Shown here: positions 51,857-61,790 of the stretch, one piece after another
How positions within the stretch are numbered: position 1 is the stretch's first letter
Layout: each line of letters opens with the position of its first letter
NCBI RefSeq assembly: GCF_003261575.2
Contig: NZ_CP036175.1
Location: 1,984,001-2,048,000, forward strand
DNA length: 64,000 nt
Origin: Klebsiella huaxiensis
GTDB lineage: Bacteria; Pseudomonadota; Gammaproteobacteria; Enterobacterales; Enterobacteriaceae
Direction: 5' to 3'
Notes under the pieces: model-generated
Seen by the model: the letters and a program-made list of their open reading frames with translations, nothing else
Told to the model about the DNA's origin: nothing
The model's database searches: none
Translations under genes and position numbers: made by a program

Positions 51857-53209
51857 TTAACGAAACACCACCTGCGCCCAGCGGGCCAATCCTGCCGTTA
51901 CTGAGCCAAAATCATCGCCCCCGGCAATTGGAATGCCCGGCAGATGAGCCGTCAGCGCTTTTTTAATCAATGGCGAGCGAGCGCTGCCGCCGGTCAGGTA
52001 AATCACATCCGGTTTATCGTTGCTGTTATCCAGCGCCAGCTGCACCTGTTCCATTATGCGGGTTAACGGCTGATCTAAAGCCGCTTCCAGACCCTGCTGG
52101 CTGATAGCCGTCGCCAGCTCGTCGCTGATAAACGGTAGCCCGGTCGTGACGCTCGACTGTGCGGAAAGGGCGATCTTGCTCTCTTCCGCGCTGCGAACCA
52201 GACGATAGCTCAGACGCTGACGCCAGACTTTCAGCAACAAAGCAACCTTCTCGCTATCGCGGGCGCTGCGCAGTAAGTCGTTCAGCAGACGGCCATTGGC
52301 GGTGCTGTAAAAATCAGTCTGTGCGGGAACGTCGTTAATTGCTACCGCATTCCACCACGGCAAAATCGGCAGGGCGATGCCTTTTTCGGTATCTCCGCCC
52401 ATGCCCAGCAGCGGCATCAGGCATTTAAAGGCGAGCGCGATGTCCAGATCGTTACCGCCGACGCGACAACCGCTGTGCCCGAGCAGACTTTGCTGGCGAT
52501 CGGCTTTTTCTCGCCATTGCGGCCCCATCAGCAGTAACGAACAGTCAGTGGTACCGCCGCCGATATCGACAACCAGAACGCGTTTTTCCTCGCTGAGTGT
52601 TGCTTCGAAGTCCAGCCCTGCCGCAACCGGTTCAAACTGAAATACTACGTCGCGAAAGCCTGCGCGTTTTGCCGCACGTTCCAGAATTCCCTGCGCCTGG
52701 GCGTTGGCCTCATCGCCGCCGAGCCCCTGGAAGTTAATCGGTCGCCCAATCACTGCCTGGTCGATGGTTTCCGGCAGTTGCGCTTGTGCCTGCTGCTTAA
52801 TATGCAGCATCATGGCGCAGACTAAATCTTCAAATAGCGCAACCTGCTGCGGCTTGAGTCCGTTGGCACCGAGGAACGACTTCGGCGATTTCACAAAATA
52901 GACTTCTTCCGGATCGTCGACGTATTGATGCAGCGAGGCGAGGCCAAACTGCACGCTATTGCGTAACACATCGATATCTTCATCGCGGTTGTAGTTGATG
53001 GCGCGCCGCAGCAGCGCCTGGTTTTCATCACTGCTGGTCGGGACTTCATGATGACGGTAGAGCCATTCGCTGACCGCTTCGCGAGTGGGCGCTGAAAGCA
53101 TTGATGGCAGCAGTGAACTGCCGTTTTCCAGCGTTAGCAATTGTGGAATATTGTCGCGCATCACCGCGACTGAACAGTTAGCGGTACCGTAGTCAAAACC
53201 AATAAACAT
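51857..53209 (-). CDS. yegD: Hsp70-family protein YegD
   Basis: Actin-fold ATPase of 450 residues, exactly the E. coli YegD length from the ATG at 53209 (MFIGFDYGTANCSVAVMRD). Phosphate motifs IGFDYGTANCS and VVDIGGGTTDCSLL and the adenosine motif LTGGSARSP are intact. It lacks the peptide-binding domain of DnaK. Function is not well known. The longer frame to 53293 is not conserved. Start of the right core flank. Confidence 0.95.
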   Translation of the reverse strand: MFIGFDYGTANCSVAVMRDNIPQLLTLENGSSLLPSMLSAPTREAVSEWLYRHHEVPTSSDENQALLRRAINYNRDEDIDVLRNSVQFGLASLHQYVDDPEEVYFVKSPKSFLGANGLKPQQVALFEDLVCAMMLHIKQQAQAQLPETIDQAVIGRPINFQGLGGDEANAQAQGILERAAKRAGFRDVVFQFEPVAAGLDFEATLSEEKRVLVVDIGGGTTDCSLLLMGPQWREKADRQQSLLGHSGCRVGGNDLDIALAFKCLMPLLGMGGDTEKGIALPILPWWNAVAINDVPAQTDFYSTANGRLLNDLLRSARDSEKVALLLKVWRQRLSYRLVRSAEESKIALSAQSSVTTGLPFISDELATAISQQGLEAALDQPLTRIMEQVQLALDNSNDKPDVIYLTGGSARSPLIKKALTAHLPGIPIAGGDDFGSVTAGLARWAQVVFR

Positions 53210-53345
53210 AGCCTGCAAAATCCCCATGCCAGTGAAGAAGGGGGGCGACTTTAGCGGATTGATGCCATCGCGACAACTGGAATTTAAAAGCAAGGCAAAT
53301 GCGACGTTCCGCAGCTATGATTGAAGCGCTGAAAAAGGAGAAATA

Positions 53346-54194
53346 ATGACGCTGTTAGCCTGGCACCCTCCCTATGACTGGGAGTGGATGTTTAGTTTTC
53401 TTGGCGCTCGTGCGGTGCAGGGGGTTGAGACCTTCGTTGACGGGCGCTATATCCGCAGTTTTGCGCTGGCGGGCCATGCCGGTCTGATTACTGTCACGCC
53501 GGACGAAGCGGCACAAGGAATGCAAATCACGCTTTCCCCCGGGCTGGAGCCAGTGGCTGATGAGTGCCTGGCCCGTATTGCGCGACTGTTTGATTTATCC
53601 TGCGACCCGCAGCAGGTCGCTTTGACGCTGGGGGAGCTGGCACAGGCGAGGCCGGGTTTACGCCTGCCGGGTTCCCTTGACGCCTTTGAACAAGCGGTAC
53701 GCGCGGTGCTGGGGCAACTGGTCAGCGTGGCCATGGCGGCGAAACTTGCCGGAAAAGTCGCTGCTGCCTGGGGGAAACCGCTCGCCGATGCGCCGGAGTT
53801 TTACCTTTTCCCCACCGCGCACCAGTTGGCACTCGCTGACCCGCAAGCGTTAAAAGCGCTGGGAATGCCGCTTCGGCGTGCAGAAGCCCTGATTCATTTA
53901 GCTCAGGCGGCAATTAGCGGCGAGCTGCCTTTAGTTGCGCCAGATAATATAGAAGCCGGAATGAAGCAGTTGCAGACGCTGCCCGGCATTGGCCGCTGGA
54001 CCGCCAGCTATTTTGCGCTTCGCGGCTGGCAGGCGCAGGATATCTTTCTGCCGGACGACTACCTGATTAAACAGCGCTTCCCTGGAATGACGCCGACGCG
54101 TATTGCGCGTTATGCCAGCCGCTGGCAGCCGTGGCGATCGTATGCGTTATTGCACATATGGTATACGCAAGGCTGGTCGCCGGATGAGGAATAG
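53346..54194 (+). CDS. alkA: DNA-3-methyladenine glycosylase II AlkA
   Basis: Base-excision repair enzyme that removes 3-methyladenine and other alkylated bases. 282 residues, as in E. coli. The helix-hairpin-helix LPGIGRWTASYFALRG (near 213-228) is followed by the catalytic Asp in FLPDDYLIKQRFPG. It is divergent from yegD with 136 bases between. In E. coli, Ada induces it. Confidence 0.96.
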   Translation: MTLLAWHPPYDWEWMFSFLGARAVQGVETFVDGRYIRSFALAGHAGLITVTPDEAAQGMQITLSPGLEPVADECLARIARLFDLSCDPQQVALTLGELAQARPGLRLPGSLDAFEQAVRAVLGQLVSVAMAAKLAGKVAAAWGKPLADAPEFYLFPTAHQLALADPQALKALGMPLRRAEALIHLAQAAISGELPLVAPDNIEAGMKQLQTLPGIGRWTASYFALRGWQAQDIFLPDDYLIKQRFPGMTPTRIARYASRWQPWRSYALLHIWYTQGWSPDEE

Positions 54195-54308
54195 CCGGGC
54201 AGGGCGCTTAGCACTAGTATCGCAGGCCTGAAATCCCTATAATTGCCGAGTTTGGCGTTCAACCGCCACCCTTCCTACATTCCCAGGTTAATCAGGTCGC
54301 AAAAATTT

Positions 54309-54950
54309 ATGACTGATACGTCTCATCAGTGCGTCATTATAGGCATCGCCGGCGCATCGGCTTCGGGCAAAAGCCTCATCGCCAGCACGCTTTATCGTGA
54401 ACTACGTGAACAAGTCGGCGATGAGCATATCGGCGTTATTCCGGAAGACAGCTATTACAAGGATCAAAGTCATCTGTCGATGGAAGAGCGTGTAAAAACC
54501 AACTATGACCACCCAAGTTCGATGGATCATAGTCTGCTGTTTCAGCATCTACAGATGCTGAGAAGCGGCCAGCCGATTGAGTTACCGGTTTACAGCTATG
54601 TCGAGCACACTCGCATGCCGGAAACCATTCATATTGAACCGAAGAAAGTCATCATCCTTGAAGGGATTTTACTGCTGACTGACGTTCGCCTGCGTAATGA
54701 ACTCAGTTTCTCTATTTTCGTTGATACCCCGCTGGATATCTGCCTGATGCGCCGCATCAAGCGTGATGTGAATGAGCGTGGGCGTTCAATGGATTCGGTG
54801 ATGGCGCAGTATCAGAAAACCGTTCGCCCGATGTTCCTGCAGTTTATCGACCCTTCCAAGCAGTATGCCGACATTATTGTGCCTCGCGGCGGTAAAAACC
54901 GCATCGCCATCGATATTCTGAAGGCCAAAATCAGTCAGTTCTTTGAATAA
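54309..54950 (+). CDS. udk: Uridine kinase Udk
   Basis: Pyrimidine salvage kinase that phosphorylates uridine and cytidine. 213 residues from the ATG at 54309, the usual length. P-loop GIAGASASGKSL; PEDSYYKDQS and the lid region RRIKRDVNERGR are clear. The upstream in-frame stretch to 54243 is not part of the protein. First of the rightward udk-dcd-asmA set. Confidence 0.96.
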   Translation: MTDTSHQCVIIGIAGASASGKSLIASTLYRELREQVGDEHIGVIPEDSYYKDQSHLSMEERVKTNYDHPSSMDHSLLFQHLQMLRSGQPIELPVYSYVEHTRMPETIHIEPKKVIILEGILLLTDVRLRNELSFSIFVDTPLDICLMRRIKRDVNERGRSMDSVMAQYQKTVRPMFLQFIDPSKQYADIIVPRGGKNRIAIDILKAKISQFFE

Positions 54951-54989
54951 CACGAACGAATTGTGTAACGTGCAAAGAGAAGCCAAATT

Positions 54990-55016
54990 GCCCTTATCCC
55001 CGGAAGGCGTAAGGGC
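54990..55016 (+). repeat. Stem-loop between udk and dcd
   Basis: Arms GCCCTTA and TAAGGGC with a 13-base loop in the udk-dcd spacer; no T-run, so read-through to dcd is likely. Confidence 0.45.
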
Positions 55017-55040
55017 GCGATGCCTTAAAGGAGAACGTTC

Positions 55041-55622
55041 ATGCGTCTGTGCGACCGAGATATAGAAGCCTGGTTGGATGAGGGGCGGTTGGCCATTAAT
55101 CCACGCCCACCTGTAGAGCGGATTAATGGCGCGACGGTTGATGTCCGCCTGGGGAATAAATTCCGCACATTTCGCGGCCACACCGCAGGTTTTATTGACC
55201 TGAGCGGGCCAAAAGCGGAAGTCAGCGCAGCGCTGGATCGCGTGATGAGCGAGGAGATTGTGCTGGCGGAAGGAGAGGCGTTTTTCCTGCATCCTGGAGA
55301 GTTGGCGCTGGCAGTAACGTATGAATCCGTGACCTTGCCTGCAGACCTGGTCGGCTGGCTCGACGGGCGTTCTTCGCTAGCGCGTCTTGGATTGATGGTC
55401 CACGTCACCGCACACCGTATCGATCCGGGCTGGTCCGGTTGCATCGTGCTCGAGTTCTATAATTCCGGCAAGCTGCCGTTGGCGTTGCGTCCGGGAATGC
55501 CTATCGGGGCGCTAAGCTTTGAACCGTTATCTGGCCCGGCTGCGCGGCCTTATAACCGTCGTGAAGATGCCAAATATCGTGACCAGCAGGGTGCGGTGGC
55601 GAGTCGAATCGACAAGGACTGA
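55041..55622 (+). CDS. dcd: dCTP deaminase Dcd
   Basis: Converts dCTP to dUTP for thymidylate synthesis. 193 residues, identical in length to E. coli Dcd. GRSSLARLGLMVHVTAH and the catalytic Glu region CIVLEFYNSG are intact. Ribosome site AAGGAG before the ATG. Confidence 0.97.
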   Translation: MRLCDRDIEAWLDEGRLAINPRPPVERINGATVDVRLGNKFRTFRGHTAGFIDLSGPKAEVSAALDRVMSEEIVLAEGEAFFLHPGELALAVTYESVTLPADLVGWLDGRSSLARLGLMVHVTAHRIDPGWSGCIVLEFYNSGKLPLALRPGMPIGALSFEPLSGPAARPYNRREDAKYRDQQGAVASRIDKD

Positions 55623-55649
55623 TAATTTAAGCGGTTTGCTGAGGAAGCC

Positions 55650-57497
55650 ATGAGACGAATTCTGACGACGCTGATGATCTTGCTGGCGGTGGTTGTCGCC
55701 GGTCTTACCGCGCTGGTATTACTGGTCAATCCCAACGATTTTCGCGCCTATATGGTCAAAGAGGTCGCGGATCGTAGCGGCTATCAGCTTGAGCTCGATG
55801 GTCCGCTGCGCTGGCACGTCTGGCCGCAGCTCAGTATTCTCTCTGGTCGCATGACGTTGACCGCGCCTGGCGCTGCCGAACCGATCATTCGCGCCGACAA
55901 CATGCGCCTGGACGTTGCGCTGATGCCGCTGATTTCCCATCAGTTGCAGGTAAAGCAGGTGATGTTGAAAGGTGCAGTCATCCAACTGACCTCCAAAACC
56001 GAAGCCGTGCGTAGTCAAAATGCGCCGGTGGTTCCACATGATAATACGCTGCCGCAGGTATCTGAAGATCGCGGCTGGTCGTATGATGTCCGGCAGCTAC
56101 AGATCGCCGATAGCGTGCTCTTCTTTCAGCATGAAGACGGTGAGCAGGTCACGGTGCGCGATATTCGTCTGCAGATGGAACAGGATGAACATCATCATGC
56201 GACGCTCGATTTTTCAGGCCGGGTAAATCGCGATCAGCGAGACCTGGCGCTTTCGCTCTCCGCTCAAGTGCAGGGCGGCGACTATCCTCACTCCCTGAAG
56301 GCGGAAATTTCACAATTGAACTGGCAGCTTCGTGGTGCTGAGCTTCCTGCTGCGGGGATCAGTGGTCAGGGCAGCCTGCAGGCAAGCTGGTTCGAAGACG
56401 CGAAAAAGCTCAGTTTTGACAAACTAAATTTAAGCGCCAACGGCAGCGCCATTACCGGCAATGCCAGCGTGGTGTTAGGCGAACAACCTGACTGGACGCT
56501 GAATCTTCAGGCGAGCACGCTGAACCTGGACAGCTTACTGACTCATACTTCACCTGCCACTGATAACGGAGCTAACCAGCAAGGGCAGAGTCAGACTCGC
56601 CAGCTGCGTCCAGTTATCGCCAATAGCGATATTCAGCAAGATTACAATGCTCTGCGCGCTTTTAATGCGCGAATGACCCTGACGGCTGACCAGCTTCAGT
56701 GGCGAGGAATGAATTTTACCCAGGTTAAAGGTGATATCAGTAATCAGCAGGGGCTGTTGACGATCAATCAGCTGCAGGGAAATCTGGATGGCGGCAACCT
56801 CTCTCTGCCCGGTTTGCTGGACGCCCGTAGCGATACCCCACAGGCTTCGTTTCAGCCGAAACTCGACAATATTGAGATCAGCTCGATTCTGAAAGCCTTT
56901 AACTATTCGTTAAATCTCACTGGTAAGCTGACGCTGAGCGGAGACTTTTCCGGCGAAAAAATAGATGCTGATGATTTCCGTCGTAACTGGCAAGGGCAGG
57001 CGCAAATCCAGATGACGGATACGCGTACTGAAGGACTCAATTTCCAGCAGCTGGTGCAGCAGGCCGTGGAGCGCAGCACCAATGTGCAGGCGCAGGAAAA
57101 CTACGATAACGCCACTCGGCTCGATTCTGTCAGCAGTGCGCTGGAGCTGGATAATGGTTTGGTGACGTTAAGGCGAATGCAGGGGCAATCTGAACTGATG
57201 GCGCTCACCGGACAAGGTGAGCTTAACCTGCTGAAAGAAGACTGCGATATGCGTTTTAACGTCAGGGTATTGGGTGGCTGGAAAGGCGAGAGCAAGCTCA
57301 TTGACAGACTCAAACAAACCGCAATTCCGCTACGTATTTATGGTAACTGGCAGACGTTGAGCTATAGCCTGCAGGTGGACCAGATTCTGCGTAAACAGCT
57401 GCAAGATGAAGCCAGAAAACGTCTGAATGACTGGGCGGATCGCAATAAAAACTCCCAGGACGGGAAGGATGTGAAGAAGCTGCTTGATAAGCTGTGA
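55650..57497 (+). CDS. asmA: AsmA, outer-membrane assembly/lipid transport protein
   Basis: Inner-membrane anchored periplasmic protein of the AsmA-like family, bridge-type lipid transporters that affect outer-membrane composition. 615 residues, near the E. coli length. Single N-terminal span (about residues 5-27), then a long beta-rich periplasmic part. It starts 27 bases after dcd. Confidence 0.95.
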   Translation: MRRILTTLMILLAVVVAGLTALVLLVNPNDFRAYMVKEVADRSGYQLELDGPLRWHVWPQLSILSGRMTLTAPGAAEPIIRADNMRLDVALMPLISHQLQVKQVMLKGAVIQLTSKTEAVRSQNAPVVPHDNTLPQVSEDRGWSYDVRQLQIADSVLFFQHEDGEQVTVRDIRLQMEQDEHHHATLDFSGRVNRDQRDLALSLSAQVQGGDYPHSLKAEISQLNWQLRGAELPAAGISGQGSLQASWFEDAKKLSFDKLNLSANGSAITGNASVVLGEQPDWTLNLQASTLNLDSLLTHTSPATDNGANQQGQSQTRQLRPVIANSDIQQDYNALRAFNARMTLTADQLQWRGMNFTQVKGDISNQQGLLTINQLQGNLDGGNLSLPGLLDARSDTPQASFQPKLDNIEISSILKAFNYSLNLTGKLTLSGDFSGEKIDADDFRRNWQGQAQIQMTDTRTEGLNFQQLVQQAVERSTNVQAQENYDNATRLDSVSSALELDNGLVTLRRMQGQSELMALTGQGELNLLKEDCDMRFNVRVLGGWKGESKLIDRLKQTAIPLRIYGNWQTLSYSLQVDQILRKQLQDEARKRLNDWADRNKNSQDGKDVKKLLDKL

Positions 57498-57559
57498 GTT
57501 TGGCCTGGAAAAGCAGAAGAAGCGTCTCGTACCTGGATTGCTGGCAATAGCTCAGTTGT

Positions 57560-57823
57560 GAAATCGCCCGGCGGCGCTTCGCTTGCGCGGGCCTACAGGC
57601 TAAGAGTGTGCGGGTTTTATTAGCCGGGTAAGGCGCCAGTCGCCACCCGGCGTGAATACGAGTACGGGTTTTGTTGGGCGGTAGGGCGTAAGCCGTCACC
57701 TGGCGTGAATACGAGTGCAGGTTTTGTAGCTACCGTCGTGTAAGGCACCAGCCGTCACCCGGCGTTAATACGAGTACGGGTTTTGTAGGTCGGGTAAGGC
57801 GTTAGCCGCCACCCGACATAAAC
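57560..57823. repeat. REP/BIME-like tandem array
   Basis: One REP-like hairpin (GCCCGGCGGCGC...GCGCGGGCCTAC, about 57566-57596) followed by four imperfect tandem units beginning at 57611, 57665, 57718 and 57777. The units share CGGGTTTTGT, a GC-rich inverted segment with CACCCGGCG, and AATACGAGTAC. Spacings are 54, 53 and 59 bases. It lies between the convergent stops of asmA and yegH. Confidence 0.8.
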
Positions 57824-57881
57824 ATTAGCGCACTTTCTACAACTGATTTACCACCCTTCACCCTGTTCACATATGAAGGCA

Positions 57882-59468
57882 TTACACTTCATAATCCAGT
57901 TCATCTTCTTCCGGCGCTGGCGGCACTATCTGTACTTTTTGCACCCGGTGACTTTCAACCTGCAACGTGCGCAGAATATACCCGCCGATTGCCACTTCTT
58001 CACCTTCCTGCGGAACATGCTGCAGGTACTCCATCAGCAGACCGGCAACCGTGTGGTATTCCCTTTTCTCATCCAGTGGAAGAGGGAGGTACTGAACTAA
58101 ATCTTCCAGCGGCATATGACCGTTAACCGTCCAGCTACCATCGCCATTTTTATGAATATCGTGACGCGCATCGGTCTCTTCCACTTCATTAGGCAGATTA
58201 CCTGCAATGGTTTCCATCACGTCGCTGAGCGTAACAATCCCTTCAACGGAACCAAACTCGTCAACAACAAAGGCAAAGTGGGTCCTGGCATTACGGAACT
58301 GTTCCAGAGCAGAAAGCAGCGGCAGCGCCTCCGGAAATACCAGCGGCTGGCGGATAAGAACGTGTAAATCGAGAGGCTCGTTACGCAGCGACTGTTGCAG
58401 TAGGTCGATAACGTGCACGACGCCGAGCATATCGTCGTCGTCATTGCCACCGGTGACCACCACGCGCGTATGCTGATTTTTATCGAGTAATGCACGAATC
58501 TCATCTTCCGGCGCACTCAGATCGATATGTTCAATATCATGACGTGAGGTCATGATGCTGCTGACTGTGCGTTGGTTAAGATTAAGTACCCGCTCAATCA
58601 TTCTTCGTTCCTGGGGATTAAAGAGCGGATTGTCATCATGGTCAGCGATGAGCGATGAACCATCACTATCGAGTTCGGCTTTTTCTTTGTGGCCACTTAA
58701 CAGGCTCATGACCGCCTCAGTTGTTCTCTGACGCAGGGTCAGATTGGCCGAAAGAAAACGGTGACGGTTGAACATCGCCAGCTGGTTAAAGGATTCAATC
58801 ATTATCGAGAAGCCGATAGCGGCATACAAATAGCCTTTCGGGATCGGGAAACCGAAACCTTCGGCTATCAGGCTAAAGCCAATCATGAGCAAGAAGCTCA
58901 GGCAGAGAATAACGATCGTCGGGTGGCTGTTAACAAAGCGGGTTAAAGCTTTACTGGCCATTAGCATCAGACTAATGGCAATAACTACCGCTGCCATCAT
59001 GACGGCTAAATGATCAACCATTCCGACCGCCGTAACGACGGAGTCGAGGGAAAAGATGGCATCAAGTACCACAATTTGCGCCACCACCCCCCAGAATTTT
59101 GCCCCTTTGCGCTGACTGGGATTATCGCTATCTTTCCCTTCCAGCCGTTCATTTAGCTCGATAGTGGCTTTAAAGAGCAGAAATAATCCCCCGAATAGCA
59201 TGATCAGATCGCGGGCGCTAAAGCTCAGATCGTGCCAGATAATCAGTGGTTTAGTCAGGGTGACCAGCCAGGAGATAGAAGCCAGCAATAGCAAGCGCAT
59301 CAGCATCGCCAGCAGCAGGCCCGTTACCCGCGCGCGGTCTCTTTGCGCAGGGGGAAGTTTTTCCGCGAGAATTGCGATAAAGACCAGATTATCAATACCG
59401 AGAACCAGCTCAATAACCACAAGAGTTATGAGTCCGGCCCAGATCGAGGGGTCGGCAATCCATTCCAT
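57882..59468 (-). CDS. yegH: TerC-CBS-CorC domain membrane protein YegH
   Basis: Inner-membrane protein of 528 residues with an N-terminal TerC domain (about seven helices, residues 10-235), two CBS domains (about 300-420) and a C-terminal CorC/transporter-associated domain (about 440-520). Related proteins take part in metal-ion handling at the membrane; the exact role is not established. Convergent with asmA as in E. coli. Confidence 0.93.
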   Translation of the reverse strand: MEWIADPSIWAGLITLVVIELVLGIDNLVFIAILAEKLPPAQRDRARVTGLLLAMLMRLLLLASISWLVTLTKPLIIWHDLSFSARDLIMLFGGLFLLFKATIELNERLEGKDSDNPSQRKGAKFWGVVAQIVVLDAIFSLDSVVTAVGMVDHLAVMMAAVVIAISLMLMASKALTRFVNSHPTIVILCLSFLLMIGFSLIAEGFGFPIPKGYLYAAIGFSIMIESFNQLAMFNRHRFLSANLTLRQRTTEAVMSLLSGHKEKAELDSDGSSLIADHDDNPLFNPQERRMIERVLNLNQRTVSSIMTSRHDIEHIDLSAPEDEIRALLDKNQHTRVVVTGGNDDDDMLGVVHVIDLLQQSLRNEPLDLHVLIRQPLVFPEALPLLSALEQFRNARTHFAFVVDEFGSVEGIVTLSDVMETIAGNLPNEVEETDARHDIHKNGDGSWTVNGHMPLEDLVQYLPLPLDEKREYHTVAGLLMEYLQHVPQEGEEVAIGGYILRTLQVESHRVQKVQIVPPAPEEDELDYEV

Positions 59469-60437
59469 AATCAGTTAAAACCTTTACAACCTAAGAGTGC
59501 CATGTACCGATCATGGATAAGCCATAGATAAAATGCAATATTTTCAGCCGTAATTTGCCTGATGGTCAAAATTCAGGTCCTTGTCATACCAGAAAACAAA
59601 ATAGCCAGTTGTCAACGATGTAACCTATTAAGTTCCTGCGTCCAGGATTTTACTTATTCATGGTTGTGCTAATTTTCATCAATGTCGGAGGGCCGTCTGA
59701 TTTCCGATCAAATTCATGGGCTGAAAATAGTTCAACAGCTCCTGAGGGATAGCCAGCCGCTGATGCAGCGTCCGCGTAGTAACAAAACCCCATCAATAGA
59801 TTTGATGTATATAACTTCATTTTTCTATAATTTGAATTTTTATACTACTTAATATCGTGGCTTGCCGGAGAAAAATTTTTGCTAGACGATATTATCAGCG
59901 TTATATGGAGATAAATGGTAAGGAAATTAGATGAGAAGGGCATTAGCAGAGATGACTGGATAAGTCTGAGGTCTGGCTGAAAGTAGACCATGAAAGAGAT
60001 GTTGCTGAAATTTAGTCGCTTTTATACCTGAAAATAATTTTATTATCACTATAAGCGATTATTTTGGCTGATTTTCTATTTTTTTCTGGTCACTTGCTCT
60101 GTATCAACTCAAGCTGAAAGATAACAGAGTATCAAAAGGGTGTTGATGGCGAAAAGAAGAATGTCACTGCTCTCTCTTACAAATTAAAACAGATAGATAG
60201 CTATGATAAGTCATTGTAAATATTAGTAAGTTCGTGTTAATAATCAGACTTAAGAATTTTCTTAAGTCTGTCTGTTGGTCTACACGCTTTACGTGTATTC
60301 TTAAACTATTCTTGTAATTTCGGAATTTGACGGACAGTAGAACAGACTGCAACCGTGTATCATCATGGATAATTGCCAGTGATACATACAATCTGACAGG
60401 AATCGAGAGATTTATAACCATACGGGTGGAAATGATA
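59469..60437. other. Long intergenic region before galF
   Basis: AT-rich region of about 970 bases between the divergent yegH and galF genes. It must hold both promoters and the first capsule-locus promoter known in Klebsiella. Several short frames occur (for example 59682-59852), none with a convincing ribosome site and family. A 26-base palindrome is listed separately. Confidence 0.5.
60245..60270. repeat. Perfect 26-base palindrome upstream of galF
   Basis: Twelve-base arms CAGACTTAAGAA and TTCTTAAGTCTG around a two-base centre, about 168 bases before the galF start. No T-run follows, and a two-base loop is too tight for a good terminator. It is a candidate operator or cruciform in the capsule promoter region. 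Confidence 0.6.
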
Positions 60438-61328
60438 ATGGTGAGTTTGAAAGCAGTTATACCGGTAGCTGGACTAGGGATGCATATGTTACCCGCCACC
60501 AAGGCCATTCCGAAAGAGATGTTGCCGATCGTCGACAAGCCAATGGTGCAGTACATTGTTGACGAAATCGTAGCTGCTGGTATCAAGGAAATTGTGCTGG
60601 TCACCCATTCATCTAAGAATGCTGTTGAAAACCATTTTGACACCTCCTACGAGCTGGAAGCTTTGCTAGAGCAACGTGTGAAGCGTCAGCTGCTGGCAGA
60701 AGTGCAGGCTATTTGTCCACCGGGCGTAACCATTATGAACGTGCGTCAGGGTCAGCAGCTTGGATTAGGGCACTCTATCCTTTGTGCGCGTCCGTTAATT
60801 GGCGATAACCCATTTGTGGTTGTATTGCCGGATATCATTCTTGACGACGCTAGTGCCGATCCGCTGCGCTATAACCTTGCTGCTATGGTCGCTCGCTTTA
60901 AGGAAACTGGCCGCAGTCAGGTTCTGGCAAAACGTATGGCAGGCGATCTCGCTGAGTACTCTGTTATCCAGACCAAAGATGCGCTGGAATCAGCAGGACA
61001 GGTTGCGCGTATCGTTGAGTTCATCGAAAAACCTGATGAACCGCAAACGCTGGATTCTGATCTGATGGCGGTAGGCCGCTATGTACTTTCTGCTGAGGTG
61101 TGGTCTGAACTGGAACGTACCGAGCCAGGTGCCTGGGGTCGTATTCAGTTAACCGATGCCATCGCTGAACTGGCGAAGAAACAATCTGTTGATGCCATGC
61201 TGATGACTGGCGAAAGCTACGATTGCGGTAAAAAAATGGGTTATATGCAGGCTTTTGTAAACTACGGGCTGCGTAACCATAAAGAAGGCGCTAAATTCCG
61301 CGAGAGCATTAAAAAGCTGTTAGCGTAA
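60438..61328 (+). CDS. galF: GalF, UTP-glucose-1-phosphate uridylyltransferase family
   Basis: GalU-related nucleotidyltransferase that modulates UDP-glucose supply; first gene of Klebsiella capsule loci. 296 residues from the ATG at 60438 (MVSLKAVIPVAGLGMHMLP, with the GLGMHMLP variant typical of GalF against GLGTRMLP of GalU). Sugar-nucleotide motifs IVDKPMVQYIVDE and FIEKPDEPQ are present. An ATG at 60432 and a longer frame to 60327 are alternatives; the chosen start matches known GalF. Confidence 0.96.
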   Translation: MVSLKAVIPVAGLGMHMLPATKAIPKEMLPIVDKPMVQYIVDEIVAAGIKEIVLVTHSSKNAVENHFDTSYELEALLEQRVKRQLLAEVQAICPPGVTIMNVRQGQQLGLGHSILCARPLIGDNPFVVVLPDIILDDASADPLRYNLAAMVARFKETGRSQVLAKRMAGDLAEYSVIQTKDALESAGQVARIVEFIEKPDEPQTLDSDLMAVGRYVLSAEVWSELERTEPGAWGRIQLTDAIAELAKKQSVDAMLMTGESYDCGKKMGYMQAFVNYGLRNHKEGAKFRESIKKLLA

Positions 61329-61358
61329 TTCGTTAACATAGGTTTTTAGGTATATGAA

Positions 61359-61414
61359 AGTGAACGATCTGCGGCAATATTAAAGACAAGCATCAGAGAC
61401 TGCAGTCGTTCACT
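61359..61414 (+). repeat. Stem-loop after galF
   Basis: Arms AGTGAACGA(T)CTGC and GCAGTCGTTCACT pair over 13 positions with one bulge; the loop is about 29 bases. No T-run. The remaining spacer to the phosphatase gene (to 61790) has a second dyad ATTTGCG/CGCAAAT at 61493-61508 and no gene. Confidence 0.5.
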
Positions 61415-61790
61415 GACTGAGAGTATGGCTGGCTTTGAGCCTGATTGACGTTAAAATACAATGAATTAGGCTGTGCTCTGTTATGTTGTATCATTTGCGG
61501 ACGCAAATTAGGTTCGGAGACTTCTGGTAGTCAGACAGGATGTATCATGATGCAATGAGTAGGTGAGTGAAATTTAATCTTAGCTAATAATTACTTACTA
61601 AGATTTTTCTTAATGAGATGGTCGTTAATAAGATCACAATATAAAAATAAAACTTGACTGAGATCATGTTTGCGCATTAAACAACGGTTATACATGCATA
61701 AAAATGTGAAGTTACGAAATGTGCATGTCCACAAAGATATCGTGGGAATGGCGTTCCAGACAGGAGAGATCGTTAAAGGATGAAAGGTAA

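Noticed and set aside
59682..59852. 56-codon frame before galF (MSEGRLISDQIHGLKIVQQL...)
   Set aside because: No ribosome site and no family recognised; the second half turns into low-complexity AT-rich translation. Possibly a remnant, not supportable as a gene.
59915..59980. 21-codon frame with GGAG upstream
   Set aside because: Too short and without other support in an AT-rich gap.
60164..60643. 159-codon frame opposite galF
   Set aside because: Mostly antisense to galF and the palindrome region; a shadow frame.
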